Shown here one piece after another: positions 49,791 to 58,585 of a DNA stretch of 64,000 nt (position 1 is the stretch's first letter; each line of letters starts with the position of its first letter). The stretch spans positions 186,001 through 250,000 of the forward strand of contig NZ_JBHSXL010000009.1 of the NCBI RefSeq assembly GCF_042662125.1, written 5' to 3'. The translations under genes and the position numbers were made by a program. This DNA is from Halopenitus salinus. GTDB taxonomy: Archaea; Halobacteriota; Halobacteria; Halobacteriales; Haloferacaceae. The notes under the pieces were generated by a model. The model searched no databases. It saw nothing but the letters and a program-made list of their open reading frames with translations, and was not told where the DNA came from.

Positions 49791-50554
49791 CGCTTCGCGC
49801 CGTCGGCGTCTCCAGAACCTACGGGGGGGAGACCGTCCTCCGGGACCTATCCCTCGACGTCGGCTCGGGCGAAGTGCTCGCCGTGATCGGCCCCTCCGGC
49901 GTCGGGAAGTCGACCCTGCTCCGGCTGCTCGCGCTGGCGGAGGAGCCGAACGAGGGGACGATCGAACTCGACGGGACCGACGCGTGGGCCCTCGACAACG
50001 GCGAGCGGCTCCGGCTTCGACGACGGGTCGGGATGGTCTCCCAGGAGGCGAACCTCTTCGACGCTTCCGTGGCTCGAAACGTGGCCTACGGGCTCCGAGT
50101 CCGCTCGTCGTGGCGGGATCGACTTCGCGGATCGCTCGCCTCGGTCGTCGCGTCGAACGGGACGGCCGACGCGGTCGAGGAGTCCCTGTCGATCGTCGGG
50201 TTGAGCGACGAACTCGACCGGGAGGCCGACTCGCTGTCGGGCGGCGAGGCTCAGCGCGTCTCGTTCGCCCGGGCGATGGCCTACGACCCGGACGTCCTGC
50301 TCCTCGATGAGCCCACCTCGGATCTCGATCCCCGAAACACGGCCGCCATCGAGGAGGCGATCGCCGCGGCACGCGACCGCGGGATCGGCATCGTCCTCGC
50401 CACCCACGACATGCATCAAGCCGAACGGGTCGCCGATCGGGCGGCGGTGCTGCTCGGCGAGTCGATCGCGGAGATGGGGCCGACCGAGCAGGTCTTCGAG
50501 GACCCTCACGACGAGCGGACCCGGAAGTTCATCTCCGGGGAACTGGTCTATTGA
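49787..50554 (+). CDS. tupC: Tungstate-type ABC transporter ATPase
   Basis: A 255-residue ABC ATPase. Walker A is VIGPSGVGKSTLLRLL, the Q-loop is VGMVSQEANLFD, the signature is DSLSGGEAQRVSFARAMA, Walker B is DVLLLDEPTSDLDP, and the switch histidine lies in LATHDMHQAERV. It energises the TupAB importer. ATG 49787 overlaps the tupB stop by four bases, indicating translational coupling. A 24-bp segment at about residues 108-132 (SSWRDRLRGSLASVVASNGT) is an insert before the signature. Confidence 0.92.
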   Translation: MTLRAVGVSRTYGGETVLRDLSLDVGSGEVLAVIGPSGVGKSTLLRLLALAEEPNEGTIELDGTDAWALDNGERLRLRRRVGMVSQEANLFDASVARNVAYGLRVRSSWRDRLRGSLASVVASNGTADAVEESLSIVGLSDELDREADSLSGGEAQRVSFARAMAYDPDVLLLDEPTSDLDPRNTAAIEEAIAAARDRGIGIVLATHDMHQAERVADRAAVLLGESIAEMGPTEQVFEDPHDERTRKFISGELVY

Positions 50555-50674
50555 CGATCGGGGACGTGATCTCCGAACGCAGATCCCACGCCGGATCCGC
50601 ATCGATCGGACTCACGCCAAACGAAGGGAACGGAAAAACGGACGCTGCCAGCGGGTCGGTCGACGCGAACCGAC

Positions 50675-51055
50675 TCAGAACGGAGCCTGCGGCCCCTCGT
50701 CGTCCTCGCCGCCGTCGTCGGACGTCTCGCCGGGGAACGAGGGGGACATGCCGCCGCCTCCCGTGCCGCCCAGGTCGCCGTCGGCGCCGGAGCCCATGCC
50801 GGTGTCGGCGTGGACCGTGTCGATCTCGGGGATCTCCTTCACCATTCGGGACTTGATCGCCTGGATCGTCATCGGCGAGATGCCGCAGCCGGAACAGGCG
50901 CCGCCGAGCTGGATGTGAACCTCGCCGCTCTCGCGGTCGAGGTGGCTGATCGCGGCGTCGCCGCCGTGCATCTGGATCTGCGGGAAGTTCCGCCGCAGGA
51001 AGTTCGTGATCCGGTCTCGCAGGTCGTCGTCCGTCTCCGCCGTTTCCGTGCTCAT
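50675..51055 (-). CDS. NifU-family (Nfu) iron-sulfur protein
   Basis: A 126-residue Nfu-type protein. The NFU domain (LRDRITNFLRRNFPQIQMHGGDAAISHLDRE) is followed by a CxxC motif GGACSGCGISPMTIQ, which binds a transferable [4Fe-4S] cluster. The Gly/Asp-rich C-terminal ~35 residues are disordered. It would deliver clusters made by the Suf system (sufU and sufS lie 3-4 kb away) to target proteins. ATG 51055. Another small gene starts 75 bp beyond its start. Confidence 0.92.
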   Translation of the reverse strand: MSTETAETDDDLRDRITNFLRRNFPQIQMHGGDAAISHLDRESGEVHIQLGGACSGCGISPMTIQAIKSRMVKEIPEIDTVHADTGMGSGADGDLGGTGGGGMSPSFPGETSDDGGEDDEGPQAPF

Positions 51056-51129
51056 GTCACCGGGTTGGCCGCGAATCGGCTTATGCCTTTGGTTCGGATC
51101 GATCCGACCGTGATCCGTGCTCAGGTTCG

Positions 51130-51459
51130 TCAGTTCTCGGGCTGTTCGACCCCGAAGACGCGGTGCAGCTCCGATTCGATGCGCGAGACGTAGATCCCGA
51201 GCGTCTCATCGAACTTCTCGTCGTCGACGAGCACGCCCTGTAGCCGATCGCGAGGGTTCTCGGGCAGCTCGACGACGAACTCGCCGTCCTCGTAGAACGG
51301 CTCGGACTCGTTGAGCACCTGCTGGTCGATCCCGTGGATCAGCTCGGAGTCGTACCGCTCGTTCATGTACTCGAAGGCGTTCTTGTAGGCGCGTTGCAGC
51401 TCCGTGAAGTAGTTCGCGTACTTGTCCTCGAACTTCTCGGGGTCGAACTCCGTGGCCAT
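51130..51459 (-). CDS. DUF5783 family protein
   Basis: A 109-residue acidic protein (MATEFDPEKFEDKYANYFTELQRAYKNAFEYMNERYDSELIHGID) with an alpha-helical pattern and no membrane segment. It fits the haloarchaeal DUF5783 family; the function is unknown. The frame is open to 51828, but the ATG at 51459 starts the family-like segment. It is upstream on the minus strand of the Nfu gene with 74 bp between them and may be co-transcribed. It is divergent from the phosphate permease. Confidence 0.78.
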   Translation of the reverse strand: MATEFDPEKFEDKYANYFTELQRAYKNAFEYMNERYDSELIHGIDQQVLNESEPFYEDGEFVVELPENPRDRLQGVLVDDEKFDETLGIYVSRIESELHRVFGVEQPEN

Positions 51460-51580
51460 GTCCGCCGGTGGGAGTCGATCGGGGAAAAGTCGGCCGGTCG
51501 ACCGCGGTCGGGAGCCGACGCGACTCGTTCCCGAGACCGACTCGAACGGGCTTATATGCTCGGGTCCGGTAGCATCACGC

Positions 51581-52732
51581 GTGTCGGAACTGGTGTTACT
51601 CGCCGTCGGGATCGTGGTCGCCGCCTTCGTCGGCGTCAACATCGGCGGATCGGGGACCGGGGTCGCGTTCGGCCCGGCCGTCGGCAGCGAGCTGGTCTCC
51701 AAGGTCGTCGCCGGGGGGCTCATGTCGATATTCGTCCTCTTCGGCGGTTGGACCATCGGCCGCCGCGTCGTCGACACCCTCGGCGCCGGACTCCTGAGCG
51801 GGAACCCGTTCACCCTGCGGACGTCCATCGTGGTGCTGTTCTTCGTCGGCGGCGCGCTGTTCGTCTCGAACGTCTTCGGGGTCCCCGCCTCGACGTCGAT
51901 GACCGCGGTCGGCTCGATCGCCGGCCTCGGGATCGCCCGCGGAACCCTGAACCAGGGGATCGCGCTCGAGATCGTCGCCTGGTGGCTCGTCGCCCCGATC
52001 GTCGGCTTCTGGGTGAGCGCGGTCGTCGGGCGCTACTGGTACGATCGGCTCGCGGCGAAGCTCGCGATCGACCGCTCGGAGGGCCCTCCGGCGCACATCG
52101 ACCGATCGGGGCGAATTCCGACGATCCAGGTCGCGGCCGGCGCGACGAGACGGGAGGTCGTCGGCGCCGGGATCGTGATCGCGATCGCGTGTCTCAACGC
52201 GTTCTCGGCGGGCGCCTCGAACGTGGCCAACGCGGTCGCCCCCCTCGTCGGGAGCGGCGATCTCTCGATGAACGCCGGCGTGCTGTTGGCCGCCTTCGCG
52301 ATGGGCATCGGGGCGTTCACCCTCGGCCGACGGACCCTCGAGACGATGGGCAACGACCTGACGGAACTGCCGCTCACCGCCGCGCTCGTGGTCTCGCTCG
52401 TGACGTCCGTCCTCGTCGTCGGGCTCTCGGGGCTCGGGATCCCCGCCTCGTTCGTCGTGATCGCGACGATGAGCATCGTCGGGCTCGGTTGGGGGCGCGC
52501 CACCCGCCTCGATCGCCTTCCCGAGACGCCGACGGAGCGGCCGGCGGAGATCGGCGCGCCCGTCGAGAGCGGGGACGCACCCGGGGCGATCGACGACGAG
52601 GACGGGTCGATCAACGTCGCCGACCTCTACGAGCCGACGACGACCGCGCGCGTGATCTTGTTACAGAACGCGGTTCCGGTCGCCGCCACGGTCGGCTCCT
52701 ACCTCGTCTTCCTCGCGGTTCCCTCGCTGTAG
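51581..52732 (+). CDS. pit: Inorganic phosphate transporter (PiT family)
   Basis: A 383-residue membrane protein with about ten hydrophobic segments and a central hydrophilic loop. The C-terminal family repeat reads ALNAFSAGASNVANAVAPLVGSGDLS, the second PiT signature. The first repeat reads AFVGVNIGGSGTGVAFGPAVGSELVSKV, with the usual GANDVAN core altered. Transport is of phosphate (or metal-phosphate) driven by H+ or Na+. The GTG start at 51581 is 27 bp after a clear TATA-like CTTATATGC. The frame runs back to 51422, but that part overlaps the divergent DUF5783 gene. Confidence 0.88.
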   Translation: MSELVLLAVGIVVAAFVGVNIGGSGTGVAFGPAVGSELVSKVVAGGLMSIFVLFGGWTIGRRVVDTLGAGLLSGNPFTLRTSIVVLFFVGGALFVSNVFGVPASTSMTAVGSIAGLGIARGTLNQGIALEIVAWWLVAPIVGFWVSAVVGRYWYDRLAAKLAIDRSEGPPAHIDRSGRIPTIQVAAGATRREVVGAGIVIAIACLNAFSAGASNVANAVAPLVGSGDLSMNAGVLLAAFAMGIGAFTLGRRTLETMGNDLTELPLTAALVVSLVTSVLVVGLSGLGIPASFVVIATMSIVGLGWGRATRLDRLPETPTERPAEIGAPVESGDAPGAIDDEDGSINVADLYEPTTTARVILLQNAVPVAATVGSYLVFLAVPSL

Positions 52733-52750
52733 CGAAATCGGTCGATCGGG

Positions 52751-52764
52751 CACGGATATCCGTG
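52751..52764. promoter_or_regulatory. 14-bp perfect palindrome upstream of the ferredoxin gene
   Basis: CACGGATATCCGTG is a perfect palindrome ~90 bp before the ferredoxin ATG, in a gap with no gene. It could be an operator for a dimeric regulator; a chance occurrence is also possible in GC-rich DNA. Confidence 0.35.
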
Positions 52765-52855
52765 ATAAAGCGACACCCGAACACGTTTCGGCGATCGCGG
52801 CGTCATTCGTACCGAACAGCAAAGCCTAATGAGGTGGGTGGTGAAACGAACGGTG

Positions 52856-53245
52856 ATGCCCACAGTAGAATACCTCAACTACGAGACGCTCGACGACCAG
52901 GGCTGGTCGGTCGACGACGACGACCTCTTCGAGAAGGCGGCCGACGCCGGACTCGACGACGAGGACTACGGGTCCCTCGAGGTCAACCAGGGCGAGTACA
53001 TCCTCGAAGCCGCCGAGGCGCAGGGGTACGACTGGCCGTTCTCCTGCCGCGCCGGCGCGTGTGCGAACTGCGCGTCCATTCTCAAGGAGGGCGAGATCGA
53101 AATGGACATGCAACAGATCCTCTCGGACGAGGAGGTCGAGGAGAAGAACGTCCGTCTGACCTGCATCGGCAGCCCGGCCGCCGACGAGGTCAAGATCGTC
53201 TACAACGCGAAACACCTCGACTACCTGCAGAACCGCGTCATCTGA
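52856..53245 (+). CDS. fdx: Plant-type 2Fe-2S ferredoxin
   Basis: A 129-residue haloarchaeal ferredoxin, the abundant electron carrier for 2-oxoacid oxidoreductases. The cluster ligands are in FSCRAGACANCASIL and LTCIGSPAADEV, and the acidic insertion near the N-terminus (DDQGWSVDDDDLFEKAADAGLDDEDYG) is the halophile-specific extra domain. ATG 52856 is chosen over ATG 52829, which would add MRWVVKRTV, because known homologues begin MPTVEYLNYE. Conservation is very high, so identity is secure. Confidence 0.96.
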   Translation: MPTVEYLNYETLDDQGWSVDDDDLFEKAADAGLDDEDYGSLEVNQGEYILEAAEAQGYDWPFSCRAGACANCASILKEGEIEMDMQQILSDEEVEEKNVRLTCIGSPAADEVKIVYNAKHLDYLQNRVI

Positions 53246-53372
53246 AGAACGGCGTTCACCGTCCGTTCAGATCGGGCGTTTCCGGGGTTGATTAACGCTC
53301 TCCCGGGCGCTTTCTCTTGGCTCGTCACGTGGTAAATGGTTAAGTCATCATCAGGAGAACCCCCATTGAGAC

Positions 53373-54254
53373 ATGATACCACTTCAACAGGGGGTTTCCC
53401 TCGATCCACAACAGTACGTTCCGGCACTCGTGGGTGCGGTCACGACGGTCGTGTTGTTCGTCGTCGTGTTCGCCGTCATCTACCTGCTCGGGAAGTACTT
53501 CGTGACCCGAGCGGTCGAACGCAGCCTCAGGCGGCGGGACTTCGACGAGACGCTCGTCGGGCTGGTGGTCAACACGACCGTCGTGGTAGTCGGCGTCGTG
53601 TCGGTGGCGCTCGCCGCGACGGTCGCCGGCTTCGGCGTCGTCCTCGCGGCGTTTGCAACCCTCGCCGGTGCGCTCGCGCTCGCGGTCGGCTTCGCCGCCC
53701 GAGACCTCATCGCCAACTTCGTCGCCGGCGTGTTCATCATTCAGGATGAACCGTTCACCGTCGGCGACTGGATCGAGTGGGACGGGAACGGCGGCGTGGT
53801 CCGGGACATCCACCTGCGGGTGACGAAACTGGACACGTTCGACAACCAGCTGGTCACCGTTCCGAACAGCGCGCTCGCTAATGCCGCGGTGATCAACAAC
53901 GTGGAAAACGATCACCGCCGGGTTTCGGTCGATTTCGGCATCGGGTACGACGACGACATCGAACGGGCGCGGGAGACCATCATCGACGAAGGTGGAGCCA
54001 TCGACGACGTGCTTTCGGAACCCGCCCCCACGGCGCCCGTCACGGGACTCGGCGACTCGGCCGTCGTGCTCCAAGGGCGGATCTGGATCGACCCGTCCGA
54101 GAGCGGCTACGGGGCAGTGCGTGCACGATTCGTCGAGGCGGTCAAACGACGCTTCGATAGCGAGGGGATCGACATGCCGTACCCCAATACGGAACTCTCG
54201 GGTGGCATAGAGATCACGAACCCCGGAGAGGTCCAGGGGATTTCCGGCGACTGA
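53373..54254 (+). CDS. MscS-family mechanosensitive channel
   Basis: A 293-residue small-conductance mechanosensitive channel. Three hydrophobic segments (about 15-35, 55-80, 85-105) end in the pore helix LAAFATLAGALALAVGFAARDLIANF, followed by the beta domain GVFIIQDEPFTVGDWIEW and the cytoplasmic vestibule (VTVPNSALANAAVINN). It opens during osmotic downshift to release solutes, important in a halophile. The start ATG 53373 is preceded by ~125 bp of gap. The gene is single, with OsmC following ~160 bp later. Confidence 0.9.
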   Translation: MIPLQQGVSLDPQQYVPALVGAVTTVVLFVVVFAVIYLLGKYFVTRAVERSLRRRDFDETLVGLVVNTTVVVVGVVSVALAATVAGFGVVLAAFATLAGALALAVGFAARDLIANFVAGVFIIQDEPFTVGDWIEWDGNGGVVRDIHLRVTKLDTFDNQLVTVPNSALANAAVINNVENDHRRVSVDFGIGYDDDIERARETIIDEGGAIDDVLSEPAPTAPVTGLGDSAVVLQGRIWIDPSESGYGAVRARFVEAVKRRFDSEGIDMPYPNTELSGGIEITNPGEVQGISGD

Positions 54255-54414
54255 GGAGTGGTGGACCGCTCCATCACGCGCCGCCGCGTGTGACGGTCGA
54301 TCAGGGTTCGTCCCGCTTTTTCGCGTCATCCCGTCCGAGTTCCCCGTCACAGTTCCCGGCCAGTTTCCCCGTCGTGTGTGCGTTTTATCGCGCCGGAGCG
54401 CCGATCGGACATCG

Positions 54415-54867
54415 ATGAGCGAGACGGAGAATCTCCACCAGTTCGCGGTCGAGGCACGAAGCGAGAGTTCCACGAGGACCGCCGTCGAGGTCCGTGATTT
54501 CGAGTTCGTCGTCGACGAGCCGGAGCCGCTCGGCGGGACCGACGAGGGGCCGAACCCGGTCGAGTACCTGCTCGGCTCGTGGGCCGGCTGTCTCAACGTC
54601 GTCGCCAACCTGGTCGCGCGAGAGCGCGACATCACGATCGACTCCCTCGACATCTCGATCGAGGGCGATCTCGATCCGCGCGGGTTCAAGGGCGCTTCCG
54701 ACGACGTACGAGCCGGGTATCAGGAGGTCCGCGTGGAGATCGACGCGGAGACCGACGCCGACGACGAGGAGCTCCGCGAGTGGCTCGAGGCCGTCGAGCA
54801 GCGCTGTCCGGTCGGCGACAACCTCCAGCACGAGACGCCCACCGAGATCGAACTCGTCGACGAGTAG
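54415..54867 (+). CDS. OsmC/Ohr-type peroxiredoxin
   Basis: A 150-residue OsmC-fold protein that reduces organic hydroperoxides with two reactive cysteines. The first is in YLLGSWAGCLNVVANLV and the second near VEQRCPVGDNLQ, both at the expected spacing. The first ~40 residues are acidic halophile sequence. The frame opens at 54376, but ATG 54415 is the natural start: a TATA-like CGTTTTATCG lies ~30 bp before it, giving a leaderless transcript. It is convergent with the CcdA gene. Confidence 0.9.
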   Translation: MSETENLHQFAVEARSESSTRTAVEVRDFEFVVDEPEPLGGTDEGPNPVEYLLGSWAGCLNVVANLVARERDITIDSLDISIEGDLDPRGFKGASDDVRAGYQEVRVEIDAETDADDEELREWLEAVEQRCPVGDNLQHETPTEIELVDE

Positions 54868-54931
54868 ACGCCTGCTCCGGCCAGGCGGCCGGCTGGATGA
54901 GCGTTCGTCCGGAGATCGTTCGATCGGGTCG

Positions 54932-55597
54932 TCAGTAGACGACGAGCGACAAGTAGAGCTGTCCGATCCCCGCGAACACCATCACGACGCCCGCGAGCTG
55001 TTTCAGTCGAGCGGAGTAGGCCACGAGCCGGCCGGCGTTCGACAACAGCCCGACCCCGGTCGCAACGGTGGTGGCGACCATCAAGACGGCGACGACGCCG
55101 GCGTAGACTCCGAGCAGGAGGACCGCGACGTCGCCCGGCAAGGCGATCGCTCGAGCGACGACCGCGAGGAATATCGGAGCGACACACCCCGCTCCGGCGA
55201 GCGCGTATCCCGCCCCGAAGAGACCGAATCCGAGCACGCTCGACCGCCGCTTCGGCAGGGGAACGGAGACGGAGGGAGCACGACCCGCCGCGACGAGCAG
55301 TCCGAAGACGACGAGCAGCCCCCCGACGAGCGACTCGAAGATCGTGATGTTCGAGAGCGTCGCGTTTCCGATCCGCACGGTCGCTCCGGCGAGGATCGCG
55401 AAGGTGGCGAGCACGCCCGCTCCCGCGGCGACGCCTCGGATCCCGGCGCCGCCGACCGAGGCCTCGTCCGCCTCGACCTGGTTCACGTAGAAGCCGACGT
55501 ACCCCGGTAAAAGCGGATAGGCGCACGGCGAGAAGAACGTCGCCACGCCCGCGGTGATCGCGAACGGGAGGTTCGCCGCGAGCGTCGCGTCGGTCAT
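54932..55597 (-). CDS. ccdA: Cytochrome c biogenesis protein CcdA
   Basis: A 221-residue membrane protein with six hydrophobic segments and the DsbD/CcdA signature AGVATFFSPCAYPLLPGY near the N-terminus, then GAGCVAPIFLAVVARA. The paired cysteines of these two segments carry electrons across the membrane to external thioredoxin-like proteins. The gene overlaps the stop of the upstream TlpA gene by ATGA, so both are co-translated. With Sco further upstream, the group likely supports assembly of cytochrome c or copper oxidase. Confidence 0.92.
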   Translation of the reverse strand: MTDATLAANLPFAITAGVATFFSPCAYPLLPGYVGFYVNQVEADEASVGGAGIRGVAAGAGVLATFAILAGATVRIGNATLSNITIFESLVGGLLVVFGLLVAAGRAPSVSVPLPKRRSSVLGFGLFGAGYALAGAGCVAPIFLAVVARAIALPGDVAVLLLGVYAGVVAVLMVATTVATGVGLLSNAGRLVAYSARLKQLAGVVMVFAGIGQLYLSLVVY

Positions 55598-56136
55598 CGG
55601 TTCCGGGCGCTCTCGATCCGTTCTACGAGCGCATCAGCCGTGTGAACGCCCGAGTCAGACCAGCGAACGCGGCCGGTGTCGTCGATGACGACGGCGGTCG
55701 GATAGCCACCGACGTCGAGCTTGGAGGCGAGCTCCGCGGTCGGATCGGCGCCGACGAGCCAGTCGCCGTCGTGTTCGCGCCACCAGTCGGCGACCTCCCC
55801 CTCGGTCACCGACCGGCCGACCGCCTCGGTGGTGACCGAGACGAAGAGGACGTTCTCGCCGACCCGATCGCTCGCCTCGCCGAGGGCGGGCATCTGCTCG
55901 ATACAGGGGGGACACCACGTCCCGAAGAAGTCGACGAACGTGGTCCGGTCCGGCGCGGGGATCGTGACCTCGCCGTCGCGGCTCCCCGGCGCCTCGATCG
56001 TCTCTATCGTCACCGGGTCCACGGGCTCGACGTCCGATCCTCCGAGCATCGCCGGCGCGGTCCCGGTCGCGAGGAGGCCGGCGCCGCCGAGCGCACCGAC
56101 GCTCGCGATCCCGGCGAGGAGGTCCCGGCGTCGCAT
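55594..56136 (-). CDS. Exported TlpA-like thioredoxin
   Basis: A 180-residue thioredoxin-fold protein. The N-terminal MRRRDLLAGIASVGALGGAG segment is a Tat signal with RRD twin arginine, indicating export to the outer face. The active site TWCPPCIEQMP is intact, and the cis-proline loop is GGYPTAVVIDD. It would be reduced by the membrane CcdA encoded next to it and pass electrons to apocytochrome or copper chaperones. Start ATG 56136; the upstream Sco gene ends two bases away. Confidence 0.92.
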   Translation of the reverse strand: MRRRDLLAGIASVGALGGAGLLATGTAPAMLGGSDVEPVDPVTIETIEAPGSRDGEVTIPAPDRTTFVDFFGTWCPPCIEQMPALGEASDRVGENVLFVSVTTEAVGRSVTEGEVADWWREHDGDWLVGADPTAELASKLDVGGYPTAVVIDDTGRVRWSDSGVHTADALVERIESARNR

Positions 56137-56137
56137 C

Positions 56138-56830
56138 CTACCCGTTCACCACCCGTTCGAAGTCGTTCACGACGGTCTCGACGTCCACGTTCGGTCCGTT
56201 CGGGTAGGCGCGTTCGACGTATCCGCGCCGATTCGCGAGCAGGATGAGCCCGTAGTGGGGAAACTGGTACTCCAGGTTCTCGTAGTCGTCCGCGGGGGCC
56301 TTCTCGATCTTCAGACCGAACTCCTCCTCGATGAGGGTTTGTCCCGCCTCGTAGCTCTCCGGCCGCAGGAAGTGCCAGTTGCCCACCTCGAGGTTCACGC
56401 CCTGTTGGCCCGCGTACTCGTGGAGGACGTCGGCCGTGTCCCGCTCCGGATCGAAGGTGACCGCGAGGAAGGCGGCGTCGTCGCCGTATCCCTCCTCGGC
56501 CGCGACCGCCTGTGCACGCCGGAGTCGAAGGATGAGGGCGGGGCAAACGCCGTCGGGACAGTTCGTGTAGAAGAAGGTCATCAACACGGCCCGCTCGCCC
56601 TCGAGATCCTCGGTCGAAACCGCCTCGTCCGCGATCGGATCCGGCAGGCTGACGGCCGGAAGTTCGTCGCCGTAGCTCGGATGGACGGACTCGCTCAGAT
56701 CCCGTTCGGGCGGTCCGAGGACGGTGTTCTCGTTGCCCGTGCCGGGAACCATGCCGAGACAGCCGGCGGTGGCAGCGGTGGCGGCGGCGCCGGAGGCCGC
56801 AAGGGAGCGTAGATACTGACGGCGGTCCAT
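56138..56830 (-). CDS. Sco1/SenC copper chaperone
   Basis: A 230-residue exported Sco protein. The N-terminus MDRRQYLRSLAASGAAATAATAGCLG has twin arginines and a lipobox cysteine. The metal site reads YTNCPDGVCPALIL: two cysteines four residues apart, one more than the usual CxxxC. The distal histidine lies in YQFPHYGLILLANRR. Sco proteins insert copper into the CuA site of cytochrome oxidase or act as thiol reductants. The Sco, TlpA and CcdA genes run together on this strand. The upstream open frame is rejected because the Tat signal fixes the start. Confidence 0.9.
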   Translation of the reverse strand: MDRRQYLRSLAASGAAATAATAGCLGMVPGTGNENTVLGPPERDLSESVHPSYGDELPAVSLPDPIADEAVSTEDLEGERAVLMTFFYTNCPDGVCPALILRLRRAQAVAAEEGYGDDAAFLAVTFDPERDTADVLHEYAGQQGVNLEVGNWHFLRPESYEAGQTLIEEEFGLKIEKAPADDYENLEYQFPHYGLILLANRRGYVERAYPNGPNVDVETVVNDFERVVNG

Positions 56831-56950
56831 GTTCGTGGATACGTCGCGGTACATAAATGTACCACGTTGATCCCCAATCGGTGCGAATCGCGCTCGAACT
56901 CGCCGGGTGCCAGAACACCCATTACCGTGGCGGGAGTACCTCGAGACGTC

Positions 56951-57406
56951 ATGTCCGACGACCGCGTGATCGACCTGCTTCGGAAGGCGTACGGCGACGA
57001 GATCGAGACCGTGATGAACTACCAGACGAACGCGATCGTCCTCGACGGCGTGCGCGCCGAGGAGATCAAAGAGAGCCTCCAGACGGACATCCAGGAGGAG
57101 CTCGGCCACGCCGAACAGCTCGGCCAGCGGCTCAAACAGCTCGACGCGCGGCCGCCGGGATCCGCGGAGTTCACCGCCAGGCAGGACTCCCTGCAGCCTC
57201 CCGCCGACTCGACGGACGTCCTCTCCGTGATCCGCGGCGTCCTCGACGCCGAGGAGGGCGCCATCGACACCTACCGCGACCTGATCGACGCCGCCGAGGC
57301 GGCTGACGACCCGGTCACGGAGGACCTGGCCGTGACGCTGCTCGCCGACGAGGAGGCCCACCGGACCGAGTTCCGCGGCTTCGAGAAGGAGTATCAAAGC
57401 GACTGA
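56951..57406 (+). CDS. Ferritin-like domain protein
   Basis: A 151-residue four-helix ferritin-like protein of the haloarchaeal bacterioferritin/rubrerythrin-related group. Di-iron ligand positions are suggested by EIETVMNYQ, EELGHAEQL, DAEEGAIDTYRD and LLADEEAHRTEF. No rubredoxin domain is fused. Its role may be iron storage or peroxide removal, but the substrate is unproven. The frame begins at 56867; ATG 56951 begins MSDDRVIDLLRKAYGDE, the start used by homologues. It is divergent from the Sco gene. Confidence 0.85.
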   Translation: MSDDRVIDLLRKAYGDEIETVMNYQTNAIVLDGVRAEEIKESLQTDIQEELGHAEQLGQRLKQLDARPPGSAEFTARQDSLQPPADSTDVLSVIRGVLDAEEGAIDTYRDLIDAAEAADDPVTEDLAVTLLADEEAHRTEFRGFEKEYQSD

Positions 57407-57496
57407 CCGCGGCGTTCGGGCCCGCTCCCCTCGAGAGCCGTCGTCACGGCGAGGCCATTCCGAGCGGTTCAAACCGATCGGGACGCATCACACGGT

Positions 57497-58501
57497 ATGA
57501 ACGACGACGACGCCTCGGCCGGCGGCTCCCCGGACGACGAAACCCGGGACAACGTCCTGCCGGGCAGCGAGGAGGAGCTTTCGACCCCGGACGTTCGCGG
57601 TCCGGACTTCCGCGGCGAACTCGACGTCGACGACCTGCTCGAGACGTACGCGACCACCGGATTTCAGGCCACCCACCTGGCCGAGGGGATCGAGATCGCG
57701 AGACGGATGCGCGAGGAGGACGCGACGATCTACCTCACCTTCACCTCGAACATCGTCTCCTCGGGGCTCCGCGAGACGGTGGCCTACCTCGTCCGCGAGG
57801 GCTACGTCGACGTGATCATCACGACCTCTGGCTCGCTCACCGAGGACGTGATCAAGACGGCCAAACCCTTCAAGATGGGCGAGTGGGACGTCGACGAGGG
57901 CGAGCTTCGCGAGCGGGGGATCAACCGGCTCGGCAACATCTTCGTCCCCTCCGACCGCTACGTCTGGCTCGAGGAGTACCTCTACGACTTCTTCGACGAC
58001 TTCTTCGCCGAGGAGAAGGTCCGGACGCCGACCGCCTTCGCCCGCGAGATCGGCGAGACGCTCGACGACGAGGACTCCGTGTTGAAACAGGCCGCCGACA
58101 ACGACGTGCCGGTATACTGTCCCGCCCTCACCGACGCGGAGGTCGGCAACTTCCTCTACTACTACCGGCAGGGGTACGACTCGGAGGTCGGCATCGAGAT
58201 CCTCGACGACTACGACTCGCTGATCGAGGACGGCCTGCTCTCCGACACCACCGGCCTGATCGCCGTCGGCGGCGGCGTGCCGAAACACCACGCCATCATG
58301 ACGAACCTCTTTCGCGGCGGCGCCGACCACGCGATCTACATCTCGACCGGCATGGAGGGCGACGGCTCCCTCTCGGGTGCGCCGCCCGACGAGGCCGTCT
58401 CCTGGGGGAAGATCAAGGACGACGCGGAGACGAACTACACCCAGATAGAGGCCGAGGCCACGCTCGTCTTCCCGCTGCTCGTCGCGGGCGCGTTCGCCTG
58501 A
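57497..58501 (+). CDS. dys: Deoxyhypusine synthase
   Basis: A 334-residue enzyme that transfers the aminobutyl part of spermidine to a lysine of initiation factor aIF5A using NAD. The catalytic lysine is in PPDEAVSWGKIKDDA, and the NAD-binding segments include TFTSNIVSSGLRE and GLIAVGGGVPKHHAIM. The first ~30 residues are an acidic, Asp/Gly-rich lead. It is archaeal- and eukaryote-specific, which fits the window. Start ATG 57497; stand-alone gene. Confidence 0.95.
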   Translation: MNDDDASAGGSPDDETRDNVLPGSEEELSTPDVRGPDFRGELDVDDLLETYATTGFQATHLAEGIEIARRMREEDATIYLTFTSNIVSSGLRETVAYLVREGYVDVIITTSGSLTEDVIKTAKPFKMGEWDVDEGELRERGINRLGNIFVPSDRYVWLEEYLYDFFDDFFAEEKVRTPTAFAREIGETLDDEDSVLKQAADNDVPVYCPALTDAEVGNFLYYYRQGYDSEVGIEILDDYDSLIEDGLLSDTTGLIAVGGGVPKHHAIMTNLFRGGADHAIYISTGMEGDGSLSGAPPDEAVSWGKIKDDAETNYTQIEAEATLVFPLLVAGAFA

Positions 58502-58585
58502 CCGCGGGAGCCGTTGAAACGCCGTGAAACCACGTCGAAAGGACTACAATCGCCGCCCATCTTGAACGAGGAAGAACGGACACCG

